A stretch of 64,000 nucleotides of DNA from Citrobacter sp. (GTDB lineage: Bacteria; Pseudomonadota; Gammaproteobacteria; Enterobacterales; Enterobacteriaceae), in assembly GCA_019415335.1 (NCBI GenBank), contig DXKH01000137.1, positions 39,686 through 103,685 on the forward strand, given 5' to 3'. Below the pieces are notes generated by a model that made no database searches, was not told where the DNA came from, and saw nothing but the letters and a program-made list of their open reading frames with translations. Numbering within the stretch: the first letter of the stretch is position 1; the number at the start of each line of letters is the position of its first letter. Below, piece after piece: positions 40,481-50,817 of the stretch. A program made the translations under genes and the position numbers.

Positions 40481-41140
40481 TCATTTCACGATGGTCTTGA
40501 CGCCGTCAGCGGTCCCGATTAACGCCACATCCGCGCCACGGTTGGCAAACAGGCCGACGGTCACCACGCCGGGAATGGCGTTAATGGCATTTTCCATCGC
40601 CACCGGATCGAGGATCTCCATTCCGTGCACATCGAGGATCACGTTACCGTTGTCGGTCACTACCCCCTGACGGTATTCCGGACGACCACCCAGTTTAACC
40701 AACTGGCGGGCCACTGCGCTACGTGCCATTGGGATAACCTCAACCGGCAGCGGGAAGTTACCCAGGATATCCACTTCTTTGGACGCATCGGCAATACAGA
40801 TAAATTTCTTCGCCACGGAGGCAATGATCTTTTCACGAGTCAGCGCCGCGCCGCCGCCTTTAATCATCTGCATGTGGCCGTTAATTTCGTCCGCGCCGTC
40901 GACGTAGACGCCAAGGCTGTCCACTTCGTTGAGATCAAACACAGGGATGCCGAGGCTTTTGAGTTTTTCAGTTGAGGCATCCGAGCTGGAAACAGCACCT
41001 TCAATCTGACCTTTCATGGTGCCCAGCGCGTCAATAAAGTGCGCGGCTGTTGAACCGGTACCTACCCCTACAATGGTGCCGGGCTGTACATACTGAAGTG
41101 CCGCCCATCCTACTGCTTTTTTCAGTTCATCCTGCGTCAT
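40481..41140 (-). CDS. rpiA: RpiA, ribose-5-phosphate isomerase A
   Basis: Interconverts ribose-5-phosphate and ribulose-5-phosphate in the pentose phosphate pathway. The 219-residue length matches E. coli. The phosphate loop is [11 protein letters not shown] (about residues 26-35). DGADEING carries the conserved aspartates, and [11 protein letters not shown] holds the catalytic Glu (about Glu103). It is divergent from argP, with about 160 bases between starts. Confidence 0.97.
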   Translation of the reverse strand: MTQDELKKAVGWAALQYVQPGTIVGVGTGSTAAHFIDALGTMKGQIEGAVSSSDASTEKLKSLGIPVFDLNEVDSLGVYVDGADEINGHMQMIKGGGAALTREKIIASVAKKFICIADASKEVDILGNFPLPVEVIPMARSAVARQLVKLGGRPEYRQGVVTDNGNVILDVHGMEILDPVAMENAINAIPGVVTVGLFANRGADVALIGTADGVKTIVK

Positions 41141-41299
41141 GATCGTCTCGCCTTTGTGGAGAAAAATTCACGCGCATTATAGACCATTGCGCGGAAAAAT
41201 CTTCCCGGCCCGCTCCCAGGCTGCGGATTTCGTCTTTACCCAATGCAAATTTATGTCATAGTGCAGAACAAGCAAAAATTTCAGGAGTGTGTCAGATCA

Positions 41300-42193
41300 A
41301 TGAAACGTCCGGACTACAGAACACTACAAGCACTGGATGCCGTTATACGTGAACGCGGGTTTGAGCGCGCGGCGCAAAAGCTGTGCATCACCCAATCTGC
41401 CGTTTCGCAACGCATCAAACAGCTTGAGAATATGTTCGGACAACCGCTGCTGGTCCGTACCGTTCCGCCGCGCCCGACGGAGCAAGGTCAAAAGCTGCTG
41501 GCACTGCTTCGCCAGGTGGAGTTGCTGGAAGATGAGTGGCTGGGCGATGAGCAAACTGGCTCCACGCCGCTGCTGCTGTCGCTGGCGGTCAACGCCGACA
41601 GTCTGGCGACCTGGCTGCTGCCGGCCCTGGCGCCGGTACTGGCCGACTCCCCTATTCGCCTCAACCTGCAGGTGGAAGATGAAACCCGTACCCAGGAACG
41701 TCTGCGTCGTGGTGAAGTGGTAGGGGCGGTAAGTATTCAGCATCAGGCGCTGCCTAGCTGTCTGGTGGATAAGCTCGGCGCGCTCGACTATCTGTTTGTG
41801 GGCTCCAAAGCGTTTGCCGAACGCTACTTCCCGAATGGCGTCACCCGTTCCGCGCTCCTGAAAGCGCCTGCGGTGGCGTTTGACCATCTGGACGACATGC
41901 ACCAGGCCTTCCTGCAACAGAACTTCGATCTGCCGCCAGGCAGCGTTCCGTGCCACATCGTCAACTCTTCGGAAGCCTTTGTGCAACTGGCGCGTCAGGG
42001 CACCACTTGCTGTATGATCCCGCACCTGCAGATTGAAAAAGAGCTGCAAAGCGGTGAGCTAATCGATCTCACGCCGGGCCTTTTCCAGCGCCGGATGCTC
42101 TACTGGCATCGGTTTGCGCCAGAAAGCCGCATGATGCGCAACGTCACCGACGCGCTGCTGGCCTACGGTCACAAGGTGCTGCGTCAGGACTGA
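41300..42193 (+). CDS. argP: ArgP (IciA), LysR-type regulator of arginine/lysine genes
   Basis: Activates argO and other genes; arginine and lysine are co-effectors. The 297-residue length matches E. coli, with the start at 41300 ([16 protein letters not shown]). The winged helix-turn-helix is near residues 18-40 ([19 protein letters not shown]), and the effector domain covers about 90-297. It was first described as a replication-initiation inhibitor. It is the last gene here in E. coli order from the 65-66 minute region. The next gene, convergent and 7 bases away, begins a different map region. Confidence 0.96.
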   Translation: MKRPDYRTLQALDAVIRERGFERAAQKLCITQSAVSQRIKQLENMFGQPLLVRTVPPRPTEQGQKLLALLRQVELLEDEWLGDEQTGSTPLLLSLAVNADSLATWLLPALAPVLADSPIRLNLQVEDETRTQERLRRGEVVGAVSIQHQALPSCLVDKLGALDYLFVGSKAFAERYFPNGVTRSALLKAPAVAFDHLDDMHQAFLQQNFDLPPGSVPCHIVNSSEAFVQLARQGTTCCMIPHLQIEKELQSGELIDLTPGLFQRRMLYWHRFAPESRMMRNVTDALLAYGHKVLRQD

Positions 42194-42200
42194 GCCGCGC

Positions 42201-43100
42201 TTACTCTACGCTATAGAAGTGTCTGAGCTCATCGAACTGCATGGCGAATTCGATGTAGCTCATCAGCGCGGGAGAGTTCAGCTTACGGCTGGGATAAACC
42301 AGCCAAAGATCGTTTCCCGCCACCCTCCATTCCGCCAGCACCGGTACCAGATCGCCCTTGTCGATTTTATCTTCCAGCATGAATGCCGGCAGCAGCGTGA
42401 TCCCGGCGCCTGCGATAGCGCTTTCGCGGGCATACACCAGGTTATCCGTCAGATGAACCCGGTCAGGCAGGTGCTGGTAATCTTCATCGTCCCGATGGAA
42501 TAACCACTCAGACCAGGCCTTGTGCGCAATGCAATGGTGCTCGACCAGTTGACGGGGATGGGTTAACGGCGCAAATCGCGACAGGTAATCGGGTGAAGCC
42601 AGCAGATAGCGCGGACAATGGCCAATCATGCGTCCGATCAGCGAAGAATCCTGCGGCTTACCGGTGCGCAACGCGACGTCAAAACCACTGTCCACCAAAT
42701 CCAGCAGCTCGTCGGAGATATTGATATCCAGATAAACATCAGGGTAGCGCTGCTGGAACTGCGTGTTCAGGCGCGCCAGCAGCGTCGCGCCAATACCTGC
42801 CGGCGACGTGATGCGCAACCGTCCACTGGGGTTGTCACGCAACCGCTGAACCGCGTATTCCGCGCGTTCGCTGGCCGCGAGAATTTCACGACAGTGCACC
42901 AGATAGTGTTCACCGGCGTAGGTCAGGTTAAGTTTGCGGGTGGTACGGTTGATGAGACGAATGCCGACGTGCTGTTCAAGCTGGCTGATGCGCTGGCTAA
43001 CGCTCGACTTCGGCAGCCCCGCCTTTTGCGCGGCGACGGTAAAACTGCCGTGTTCGGCGACCAGGGCAAACAGCGCCATATCCTGCAAGTGCTTAAACAT
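42201..43100 (-). CDS. LysR-family transcription regulator at the synteny junction
   Basis: A 299-residue LysR-type regulator, with helix-turn-helix near residues 18-40 (FTVAAQKAGLPKSSVSQRISQLE) and a CrgA-type effector domain (about 90-295). The start at 43100 (MFKHLQDMALFALV) fits the family; an ATG at 43136 would overlap nadR by 14 bases. It follows nadR by 22 bases on the same strand, so it may be the last gene of serB-radA-nadR. It does not match a gene next to either argP or nadR in E. coli K-12 as I recall. The target genes are unknown. Base use looks like its neighbours. Confidence 0.88.
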   Translation of the reverse strand: MFKHLQDMALFALVAEHGSFTVAAQKAGLPKSSVSQRISQLEQHVGIRLINRTTRKLNLTYAGEHYLVHCREILAASERAEYAVQRLRDNPSGRLRITSPAGIGATLLARLNTQFQQRYPDVYLDINISDELLDLVDSGFDVALRTGKPQDSSLIGRMIGHCPRYLLASPDYLSRFAPLTHPRQLVEHHCIAHKAWSEWLFHRDDEDYQHLPDRVHLTDNLVYARESAIAGAGITLLPAFMLEDKIDKGDLVPVLAEWRVAGNDLWLVYPSRKLNSPALMSYIEFAMQFDELRHFYSVE

Positions 43101-43122
43101 TGCGTTCACCCTGGGGCCTGAA

Positions 43123-44355
43123 TCACCCCTGCTCACCCATCATCTCTTTGACCAGCTCGACGCAACGCAGGAAACGGCCATCGTAATCCGCCTCTTCGAC
43201 ATGCACGAAGTCGATATTGTTTTCACGCAGCATCTCCACCAGCAGCGTCTGAAATTCTTTGCGGTCCACTGAACTACCGAGGCTGCGCAGACCGTCCGCC
43301 ACCCACGGCGTGTTATTTTCCAGCAGGATCACCAGGTCAAAGCGGTATTCATCGATCAACGCCTGCACAAACGGATGCTCTCGCCCTTCGTACTTTTTGC
43401 AAAAGGCCTGAGTCGTGACAAAGTCGGTATCAACAAACGCCACTTTATTGGCGTACTTCACTGCAAAATCAATGTACTGCGCGTGGCCCAGCGCGATTTT
43501 ATCGTAGTCAGAATATTGCAGCGCCATCTCATCCCCCCCGAGGTGAGAGAAGACATAGTCGCGGCCATATTCCCACGCACTGGTGGTATTGAAGATATTT
43601 GCCAGCTTATTAACCAACGTTGACTTTCCGCTCGACTCTCCGCCCAGCACCGCCACGGTACGCACGAAGAACGGCTTCACTTCGGTAGGAATATATTCCC
43701 AGTAGCGGAATGGATTTTCACGGATTTGCGCACCGCTGATGCTCATAAAGGTGCGTTTGGGATCGATGAGCACCGTTTCGATACCCAGATGTTCCAGGTA
43801 CTGCGGCGCATCGGCTTCTTCTGAGGTATAGATCCAGTTTGGCGCAATCCCTTTCTCCGCCATAAACGCGTTGATGCCCTTGCTCCAGACGTCCCAGCCG
43901 TGCGGATACGGCTCCATCCCCTCTTCGTTGAAGGCATGAATGCGGATATTTTTCTGATATTTGAACGTTTGTAACAGCCAGCGCAGGCGATCCGACACGG
44001 TGGGCTGTTGCGACATCGCGCTGTCTTCAAACAGCGCGCGGTCGCGCGTATTGTCATAGCCCATGATGATATGCAACTCGTCCACCTGGCTACAGGCGCG
44101 CTGAATCAGATAGATATGACCGGTATGCAGCGGATAAAATTTGCCGAACACTACGCCGATATTTTTCCGCTGCCGGGGAAACTCCAGCCCCAGAAAACGG
44201 TGCAACGCCTCCAGCTTTTGTGCGCTGGGGCTTTTAATCTTGGCATTGAGGAGCTGGCTGAGATAGCCCTTGGTCATTCCACTGGCATCCGCCACTTGTT
44301 GCAGGGTACAGCCCTTTTGCTTAATTGCGGTTTTCAGATAATCAAATGACGACAT
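43123..44355 (-). CDS. nadR: NadR, NAD regulator/NMN adenylyltransferase/ribosylnicotinamide kinase
   Basis: Trifunctional protein of 410 residues, the E. coli length. Residues 1-60 form a helix-turn-helix that represses NAD synthesis genes (TLQQVADASGMTKGYLSQLL). The middle is the nucleotidyltransferase domain with GKFYPLHTGHIYLIQRA near residue 70. The C-terminal kinase domain has Walker A GGESSGKST near residue 235. The start at 44355 (MSSFDYLKTAIKQ) lies 21 bases after radA. It is followed by the LysR gene instead of ettA (yjjK), its E. coli neighbour. Confidence 0.96.
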   Translation of the reverse strand: MSSFDYLKTAIKQKGCTLQQVADASGMTKGYLSQLLNAKIKSPSAQKLEALHRFLGLEFPRQRKNIGVVFGKFYPLHTGHIYLIQRACSQVDELHIIMGYDNTRDRALFEDSAMSQQPTVSDRLRWLLQTFKYQKNIRIHAFNEEGMEPYPHGWDVWSKGINAFMAEKGIAPNWIYTSEEADAPQYLEHLGIETVLIDPKRTFMSISGAQIRENPFRYWEYIPTEVKPFFVRTVAVLGGESSGKSTLVNKLANIFNTTSAWEYGRDYVFSHLGGDEMALQYSDYDKIALGHAQYIDFAVKYANKVAFVDTDFVTTQAFCKKYEGREHPFVQALIDEYRFDLVILLENNTPWVADGLRSLGSSVDRKEFQTLLVEMLRENNIDFVHVEEADYDGRFLRCVELVKEMMGEQG

Positions 44356-44376
44356 GGGTAACCTCCGTTTCACTCA

Positions 44377-45759
44377 TTATAAGTCGTCAAATACGTTTAA
44401 CGCATCCGCCAGCTTCTTGACGCCAAAAACCTGCATCCCTTCTGGCGGTTTTTTCGGCACGTTGGCCGCCGGTACTATCGCGCGACGGAAGCCGTGTTTT
44501 GCAGCTTCTGAAATACGTTCCTGACCGCTGGGCACCGGGCGAATCTCTCCTGCCAGCCCCACTTCGCCAAACACCACCAGATCCTGCGGCAGCGGTCTGT
44601 CGCGCAGACTGGAGACCATCGCCAGCAGCAGCGCCAGATCCGCGCTGGTTTCTGTGACTTTGACGCCGCCCACCACGTTAACGAACACGTCCTGATCCGC
44701 CATTTGCAGACCGCCGTGACGGTGCAGCACTGCCAGCAGAATCGCCAGACGGTTCTGCTCCAGACCCACCGCAACCCGTCGCGGGTTCGCCATCATCGAG
44801 CGATCGACCAACGCCTGGATCTCCACCAGCAGCGGTCGCGTCCCTTCCCAGACTACCATCACCGAACTGCCGGAAGTGACCTCATCGCCGCGACTCAGGA
44901 AGATCGCCGAAGGGTTGCTCACTTCCCGTAGTCCCTGTTCGGTCATCGCGAAAACGCCTAATTCATTCACCGCACCAAAACGGTTTTTGTGGCTGCGCAG
45001 GGTGCGGAAACGGGAATCGGCATCGCCATCCAGCAATACCGAGCAGTCGATGCAGTGCTCAAGTACTTTTGGCCCGGCCAGCGAGCCGTCTTTGGTCACG
45101 TGACCCACCATCACAATCGCCACACCACGTGTTTTGGCAAAGCGTGTCAGGTAGGCCGCCGTCTCACGCACCTGCGCCACGCTACCGGGCGATGACTGGA
45201 TATCCGCCATGTGCATCACCTGAATGGAGTCGATCACCATCAGTTTTGGCTGCTCTTCTTCCGCAATCAGGCAGATCTGCTCAATGCTGGTTTCCGAAAG
45301 CATGTTGAGATTGTTGGTCGGCAAACCGAGACGGTGCGCGCGCATTGCCACCTGCTGCAGGGACTCTTCCCCGGTGACGTACAGGGTTTTCATCTGCTCC
45401 GCGAGCTTGCACAGCGTCTGCAACAACAGCGTGGATTTCCCCGCGCCAGGGTTACCGCCAATCAGAATCGCGCTGCCGGGAACGACTCCACCGCCCAGCA
45501 CACGATCAAACTCTTTAAAACCGGTGGAAAAACGCGGCAGCTCTTCCAGGCTGATATCGGAAAGCTTCTGGACTTTTGCAACGCCCGCGCTCCCGGCATA
45601 ACCACTCAGTCGCTCATTACGCGCCACCGTCGGCGATGCAGCCAGGCGCACCTCTGTGATGGTGTTCCAGGCATGACAGGCGCTGCATTGCCCCTGCCAG
45701 CGCGGATAATCCGCCCCGCATTCATTACATACAAAGGCGCGTTTTGGAGCTTTTGCCAC
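44377..45759 (-). CDS. radA: RadA, DNA repair/recombination ATPase
   Basis: RecA-like branch-migration protein of 460 residues, the E. coli length. An N-terminal zinc finger has the form C11-x2-C14-x10-C25-x2-C28. Walker A is GGNPGAGKSTLL near residue 97. The RadA-specific KNRFG motif is in SHKNRFGAVNE. A Lon-like C-terminal domain covers about residues 285-460. It lies 11 bases after serB and 21 bases before nadR. Confidence 0.97.
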   Translation of the reverse strand: MAKAPKRAFVCNECGADYPRWQGQCSACHAWNTITEVRLAASPTVARNERLSGYAGSAGVAKVQKLSDISLEELPRFSTGFKEFDRVLGGGVVPGSAILIGGNPGAGKSTLLLQTLCKLAEQMKTLYVTGEESLQQVAMRAHRLGLPTNNLNMLSETSIEQICLIAEEEQPKLMVIDSIQVMHMADIQSSPGSVAQVRETAAYLTRFAKTRGVAIVMVGHVTKDGSLAGPKVLEHCIDCSVLLDGDADSRFRTLRSHKNRFGAVNELGVFAMTEQGLREVSNPSAIFLSRGDEVTSGSSVMVVWEGTRPLLVEIQALVDRSMMANPRRVAVGLEQNRLAILLAVLHRHGGLQMADQDVFVNVVGGVKVTETSADLALLLAMVSSLRDRPLPQDLVVFGEVGLAGEIRPVPSGQERISEAAKHGFRRAIVPAANVPKKPPEGMQVFGVKKLADALNVFDDL

Positions 45760-45770
45760 GGTTTACCTCA

Positions 45771-46739
45771 TTATTTCTGGTTCATGCTGCCGGAGAGAAT
45801 GCAGAACACGCCCATCAGGTCAGCGTGACGGATAGTAATTTCCGTCTTTTCATTCACTTTCGGCTTAGCATGGTACGCAATCCCCAGCCCCGCCGTTTTG
45901 ATCATCGGCAGATCGTTGGCGCCATCGCCAATCGCCACGGTCTGCGCGATCGGGATTTCATACTCCTGCGCCAGTCGGGTCAGCGTTTTGGCCTTATACT
46001 GCGCATCGACGATATCGCCAATCACGTTGCCGGTAAACTTGCCGTCCATGATCTCCAGTTCGTTCGCCACTGCCGCCGTTAGCCGCAGTTTCTCACGCAG
46101 ATACTCGGCAAAGAAGGTAAAGCCGCCGGAGGCGATCGCCACCTTCCAGCCCAGCGTTTCCAGCTTCAGCACCAGTTGCGTCAGGCCTGGCATCAGCGGC
46201 AGACTTTCACGCACCTGATGCAAAATATTGGCATCCGCGCCTTTCAGCGTCGCCACACGACTGCGCAGGCTGGCGGTGAAATCGAGTTCACCGCGCATCG
46301 CCCGTTCGGTCACTTCCGCTACCCTTTCACCGGTGCCGGCCAGTTTGGCGATCTCATCAATACACTCGATCTGAATCGCGGTAGAGTCCATGTCCATCAC
46401 CAGCAGGCCTGGAGTACGCAGATGCGGGATTTTCCCCAGCGGCGCGACGTCTAATTGCGCATCATGCGCCAGTTTCGTGGCGCGAGGCGTGAGCGATCCG
46501 GCCAGGCGAATGACCTGATAGTCCTCGACGCACCAGGCCGCGACAATCACCATCGCCGCCCCCAGTTTACTCTGGTACTGGGTCAGACGTTGTTTATCCA
46601 GCCCGCGTCCGTACAGCAGCCAGCCGCTACGTCCAGCGTGGTAATCCAGTGGCATCACCTCGTCACCACTCAAAGAAAGGGGCAAACCTGGCCATAAAGA
46701 GACATCTTCAGGCAAATCGCACCAGGTAATGTTAGGCAT
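45771..46739 (-). CDS. serB: SerB, phosphoserine phosphatase
   Basis: Last step of serine synthesis. The 322-residue length matches E. coli. An ACT-like N-terminal region is followed by the HAD core with nucleophile motif MDMDSTAIQIE (about residues 115-125) and late motif GDGANDLPMIK. The start at 46739 (MPNITWCDL) is the family start; the frame stays open far upstream through the divergent smp gene, but that part does not fit. First gene of serB-radA-nadR. serA, the first enzyme of the same pathway, lies only 6 kb away because of the rearranged gene order. Confidence 0.96.
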   Translation of the reverse strand: MPNITWCDLPEDVSLWPGLPLSLSGDEVMPLDYHAGRSGWLLYGRGLDKQRLTQYQSKLGAAMVIVAAWCVEDYQVIRLAGSLTPRATKLAHDAQLDVAPLGKIPHLRTPGLLVMDMDSTAIQIECIDEIAKLAGTGERVAEVTERAMRGELDFTASLRSRVATLKGADANILHQVRESLPLMPGLTQLVLKLETLGWKVAIASGGFTFFAEYLREKLRLTAAVANELEIMDGKFTGNVIGDIVDAQYKAKTLTRLAQEYEIPIAQTVAIGDGANDLPMIKTAGLGIAYHAKPKVNEKTEITIRHADLMGVFCILSGSMNQK

Positions 46740-46856
46740 TAAAGCTCCTGTAAAATCGTTCGGGCCGGAAAGGATCCTGGGGAAAATAACGCATGAGGCT
46801 ACCTTGTAACCATCGCTTCTGGCAACATTAAGCCTCAAATTTTCAGCAGGTGGAAT

Positions 46857-47525
46857 ATGGCTCGCGCAAAACTGAAATTCCGACTTCATCGTGCAGTGAT
46901 TGTATTGTTCTGTCTCGCCCTGCTTGTTGCACTTATGCAGGGCGCGTCCTGGTTCAGTCAAAATCACCAGCGACAGCGAAATCCGCAGCTTGAAGAGCTG
47001 GCCCGTACGCTGGCACATCAGGTGACCCTGAACATCGCGCCGCTGATGCGTACTGAAACGCCCGACGAAAAACGTATCAAGTCCATTTTGCAGCAATTGA
47101 CGAAAGAAAGCCGCATTCTCGATGCCGGTGTTTATGATGAACAAGGCGATATGATCGCCCGTGCAGGCGAAAGCGTTAATGTACGTGACCGCCTGGCGCT
47201 GGACGGTAAAAAAGCCGGCGGCTACTTCAACCAACAGATTGTCGAACCCATTCAGGGGAAAAATGGTCCGTTAGGCTATCTGCGCCTGACACTGGACACA
47301 CATACCTTAGCCACCGAAGCAAAACAGGTGGATAACACCACCAACATTTTACGCCTGATGCTGCTGCTTTCACTGGCCATCGGCGTGGTGCTGACCCGCA
47401 CCCTGCTGCAGGGTAAACGTACCCGCTGGCAGCAATCGCCCTTCCTGCTAACCGCCAACAAATCGGTGCCGGAAGAGGAAGAGAGCGAGAAAAAAGAGTC
47501 ATCCATTACAGGAAAGGAAAATTGA
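46857..47525 (+). CDS. smp: Smp (YtjB), membrane protein, AhpA-like family
   Basis: A 222-residue inner-membrane protein with an N-terminal helix (about residues 15-33) and a second helix near residues 165-185 flanking a periplasmic domain. The C-terminus carries an acidic run (EEEESEKKE) and then 8 extra residues (SSITGKEN) absent from the E. coli protein as I recall it, which bring the stop to within one base of lplA. Function is unknown. It is divergent from serB. Confidence 0.9.
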   Translation: MARAKLKFRLHRAVIVLFCLALLVALMQGASWFSQNHQRQRNPQLEELARTLAHQVTLNIAPLMRTETPDEKRIKSILQQLTKESRILDAGVYDEQGDMIARAGESVNVRDRLALDGKKAGGYFNQQIVEPIQGKNGPLGYLRLTLDTHTLATEAKQVDNTTNILRLMLLLSLAIGVVLTRTLLQGKRTRWQQSPFLLTANKSVPEEEESEKKESSITGKEN

Positions 47526-47526
47526 C

Positions 47527-48543
47527 ATGCCGACACTTCGCCTGCTTATTTCTGACTCTTATGACCCCTGGTTTAACCTGGCGGTCGAAGAGTGTATTTT
47601 CCGTCAGATGCCAGCCACTCAGCGCGTGCTGTTTTTGTGGCGCAATGCCGATACGGTCGTGATTGGACGCGCGCAAAACCCGTGGAAAGAGTGTAATACC
47701 CGGCGAATGGAAGAGGACAACGTGCGCCTGGCGCGTCGCAGCAGCGGCGGTGGCGCAGTATTCCACGATCTTGGCAATACCTGTTTCACCTTCATGGCCG
47801 GGAAGCCGGAATACGATAAGACCATCTCGACGTCAATTGTCCTGAATGCGCTTAACGCGCTGGGCGTGATGGCTGACGCTTCCGGACGTAACGATCTGGT
47901 GGTGAAAACGGCGGATGGCGACCGTAAGGTTTCGGGTTCAGCCTATCGCGAAACCAAAGATCGTGGTTTTCACCACGGCACGCTATTACTGAATGCGGAT
48001 CTCAGCCGACTGGCAAATTATCTGAATCCGGATAAAAAGAAACTGGCAGCCAAAGGAATTACCTCTGTACGCTCGCGCGTGGCGAATCTCACCGAACTGT
48101 TGCCAGGGATCACGCATGAACAGGTTTGTGCAGCGGTGACCGAGGCCTTTTTCACCCATTACGGCGAACGCGTTAAAGCGGAGGTGATCTCGCCAGACAA
48201 CACGCCAGACCTGCCGAACTTCGCCGAAACCTTCGCCCGTCAGAGCAGTTGGGAGTGGAACTTCGGTCAGGCACCAGCCTTCTCACATCTGCTGGATGAA
48301 CGTTTTACCTGGGGAGGCGTTGAACTGCACTTTGACGTTGAGAAAGGACATATCACCCGTGCCCAGGTCTTTACCGACAGTCTCAATCCGGCACCGCTGG
48401 AAGCGCTCGCCGCACGTCTTCAGGGCTGTCTTTATCGTGCCAGTGTCGTTCAGCAGGAGTGCGAATCTTTGATAAGGGATTTTCCGGAGCAGGAAAAAGA
48501 GCTGCGGGAATTGTCGGCGTGGATTGCACAGGCGGTGCGCTAA
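47527..48543 (+). CDS. lplA: LplA, lipoate-protein ligase A
   Basis: Attaches scavenged lipoate to GcvH and 2-oxoacid dehydrogenase E2 subunits using ATP. The 338-residue length matches E. coli. The substrate-binding motif [12 protein letters not shown] lies near residue 70, and the catalytic lysine is in [12 protein letters not shown] near residue 133. The ribosome binding site AGGAAA lies in the smp 3' end, so the genes are coupled. A terminator hairpin and a REP follow; E. coli yjjJ, expected next, is missing. Confidence 0.97.
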   Translation: MPTLRLLISDSYDPWFNLAVEECIFRQMPATQRVLFLWRNADTVVIGRAQNPWKECNTRRMEEDNVRLARRSSGGGAVFHDLGNTCFTFMAGKPEYDKTISTSIVLNALNALGVMADASGRNDLVVKTADGDRKVSGSAYRETKDRGFHHGTLLLNADLSRLANYLNPDKKKLAAKGITSVRSRVANLTELLPGITHEQVCAAVTEAFFTHYGERVKAEVISPDNTPDLPNFAETFARQSSWEWNFGQAPAFSHLLDERFTWGGVELHFDVEKGHITRAQVFTDSLNPAPLEALAARLQGCLYRASVVQQECESLIRDFPEQEKELRELSAWIAQAVR

Positions 48544-48549
48544 TAAAAA

Positions 48550-48575
48550 GCCCGCTGTCGCTACGCTTAGCGGGC
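48550..48575 (+). terminator. lplA terminator hairpin
   Basis: GCCCGCT (48550-48556) and AGCGGGC (48569-48575) pair around a 12-base loop (GTCGCTACGCTT), seven bases past the lplA stop. Confidence 0.65.
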
Positions 48576-48589
48576 CAGGGAAACCGTAG

Positions 48590-48617
48590 GCCGGGTAAGG
48601 CGAAACCGCCCCCCGGC
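48590..48617. repeat. REP-like element between lplA and deoD
   Basis: GCCGGG and CCCGGC arms enclose the typical GGCGAAACCGCC core, ten bases before the deoD stop on the other strand. Confidence 0.75.
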
Positions 48618-48627
48618 ACACCAGGTC

Positions 48628-49347
48628 TTACGCTTTATCGCCCAGCAGAACGGATTCCAGCGCGATCTTGATCATGTCGTTGAACGTGGTTTGACGCTCA
48701 GCGGCCGTGGTCTGCTCGTGAGTACGGATATGGTCAGACACGGTGCAGATGGTCAGCGCTTTCGCGCCAAATTCTGCCGCCACGCCGTAGATACCCGCCG
48801 CTTCCATTTCCACACCCAGGATGCCGTACTTTTCCATCACGTCGAACATTTCGCCGTCCGGAGAGTAGAACAGATCCGCAGAGAACAGGTTACCGACGCG
48901 CGCGTCCACACCCAGTGCTTTCGCCGCTTCAACCGCGTCACGTACCATGCCGAAATCAGCAATTGCGGCAAAATCATGGTCTTTGAAACGAATGCGGTTC
49001 ACTTTGGAGTCGGTGCAGGCACCCATACCAATCACTACGTCACGCAGTTTCACATCGGCACGCACGGCGCCACAGGACCCTACGCGAATGATTTTCTTCA
49101 CGCCGAAATCGGTGATCAGCTCTTTGGTGTAGATGGAGCAGGACGGGATACCCATACCGTGACCCATCACGGAGATCTTACGGCCTTTGTAAGTCCCGGT
49201 GAAACCTAACATGCCGCGAACATTGTTCACTTCGCGCACATCTTCAAGGAAAGTTTCCGCAATGTGTTTTGCGCGCAGCGGGTCGCCCGGCATCAAAACA
49301 ACATCAGCGAAATCGCCCATTTCTGCATTAATATGTGGGGTAGCCAT
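48628..49347 (-). CDS. deoD: DeoD, purine nucleoside phosphorylase
   Basis: Splits purine (deoxy)nucleosides with phosphate into base and (deoxy)ribose-1-phosphate. The 239-residue length matches the hexameric E. coli enzyme. The active-site region [11 protein letters not shown] and the catalytic Asp in [10 protein letters not shown] (about Asp205) are visible. Last gene of deoCABD; here a REP and a long palindromic repeat separate it from deoB. Confidence 0.97.
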   Translation of the reverse strand: MATPHINAEMGDFADVVLMPGDPLRAKHIAETFLEDVREVNNVRGMLGFTGTYKGRKISVMGHGMGIPSCSIYTKELITDFGVKKIIRVGSCGAVRADVKLRDVVIGMGACTDSKVNRIRFKDHDFAAIADFGMVRDAVEAAKALGVDARVGNLFSADLFYSPDGEMFDVMEKYGILGVEMEAAGIYGVAAEFGAKALTICTVSDHIRTHEQTTAAERQTTFNDMIKIALESVLLGDKA

Positions 49348-49372
49348 CTTTTATCCTTATTTCGTTGTTATT

Positions 49373-49400
49373 GCCTGATGGCGGCTATGCCTTATCAGGC
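49373..49400. repeat. REP-like element between deoB and deoD
   Basis: GCCTGAT and ATCAGGC arms enclose GGCGGCTATGCCTT, just upstream of deoD. Confidence 0.75.
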
Positions 49401-49416
49401 CTACAAAACGTATTCA

Positions 49417-49542
49417 AATACCCTAAGGATTTCGCGTTGTAGGAAGGCGACGAATTCGTGAATCCCCGGGAGCATAGATTAACTATGTGACCGGGGTGAG
49501 CGAATGAAGTCAACGCATCTACAGCGCGAAAGACAACGGGTA

Positions 49543-49544
<2 letters not shown>
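49417..49544. repeat. Palindromic repeat, copy 1 (deoB-deoD gap)
   Basis: An imperfect palindrome of about 128 bases with ends AATACC and GGTATT and a central hairpin CCCCGG..CCGGGG around an ATAGATTAACTAT-type core. The bases that close it on the deoB side include part of the deoB stop codon (49545-49543). It shares its layout and many stretches (GTAGGAAGGCGAC, GGGGTGAGCGA, CAACGCA) with copy 2 at 52195. It resembles non-autonomous enterobacterial intergenic repeats (compare Yersinia YPAL or E. coli RSA families); I do not name it. Confidence 0.8.
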
Positions 49545-50778
<1,234 letters not shown>

Positions 50779-50817
50779 TCATCTGCGCTGCAAAAAAGCG
50801 ATCAGATCAGTATATAG

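Noticed and set aside
46740..47234. Long N-terminal extension of serB
   Set aside because: The open frame runs back through the divergent smp gene; the SerB family starts at MPNITWCDL (46739).
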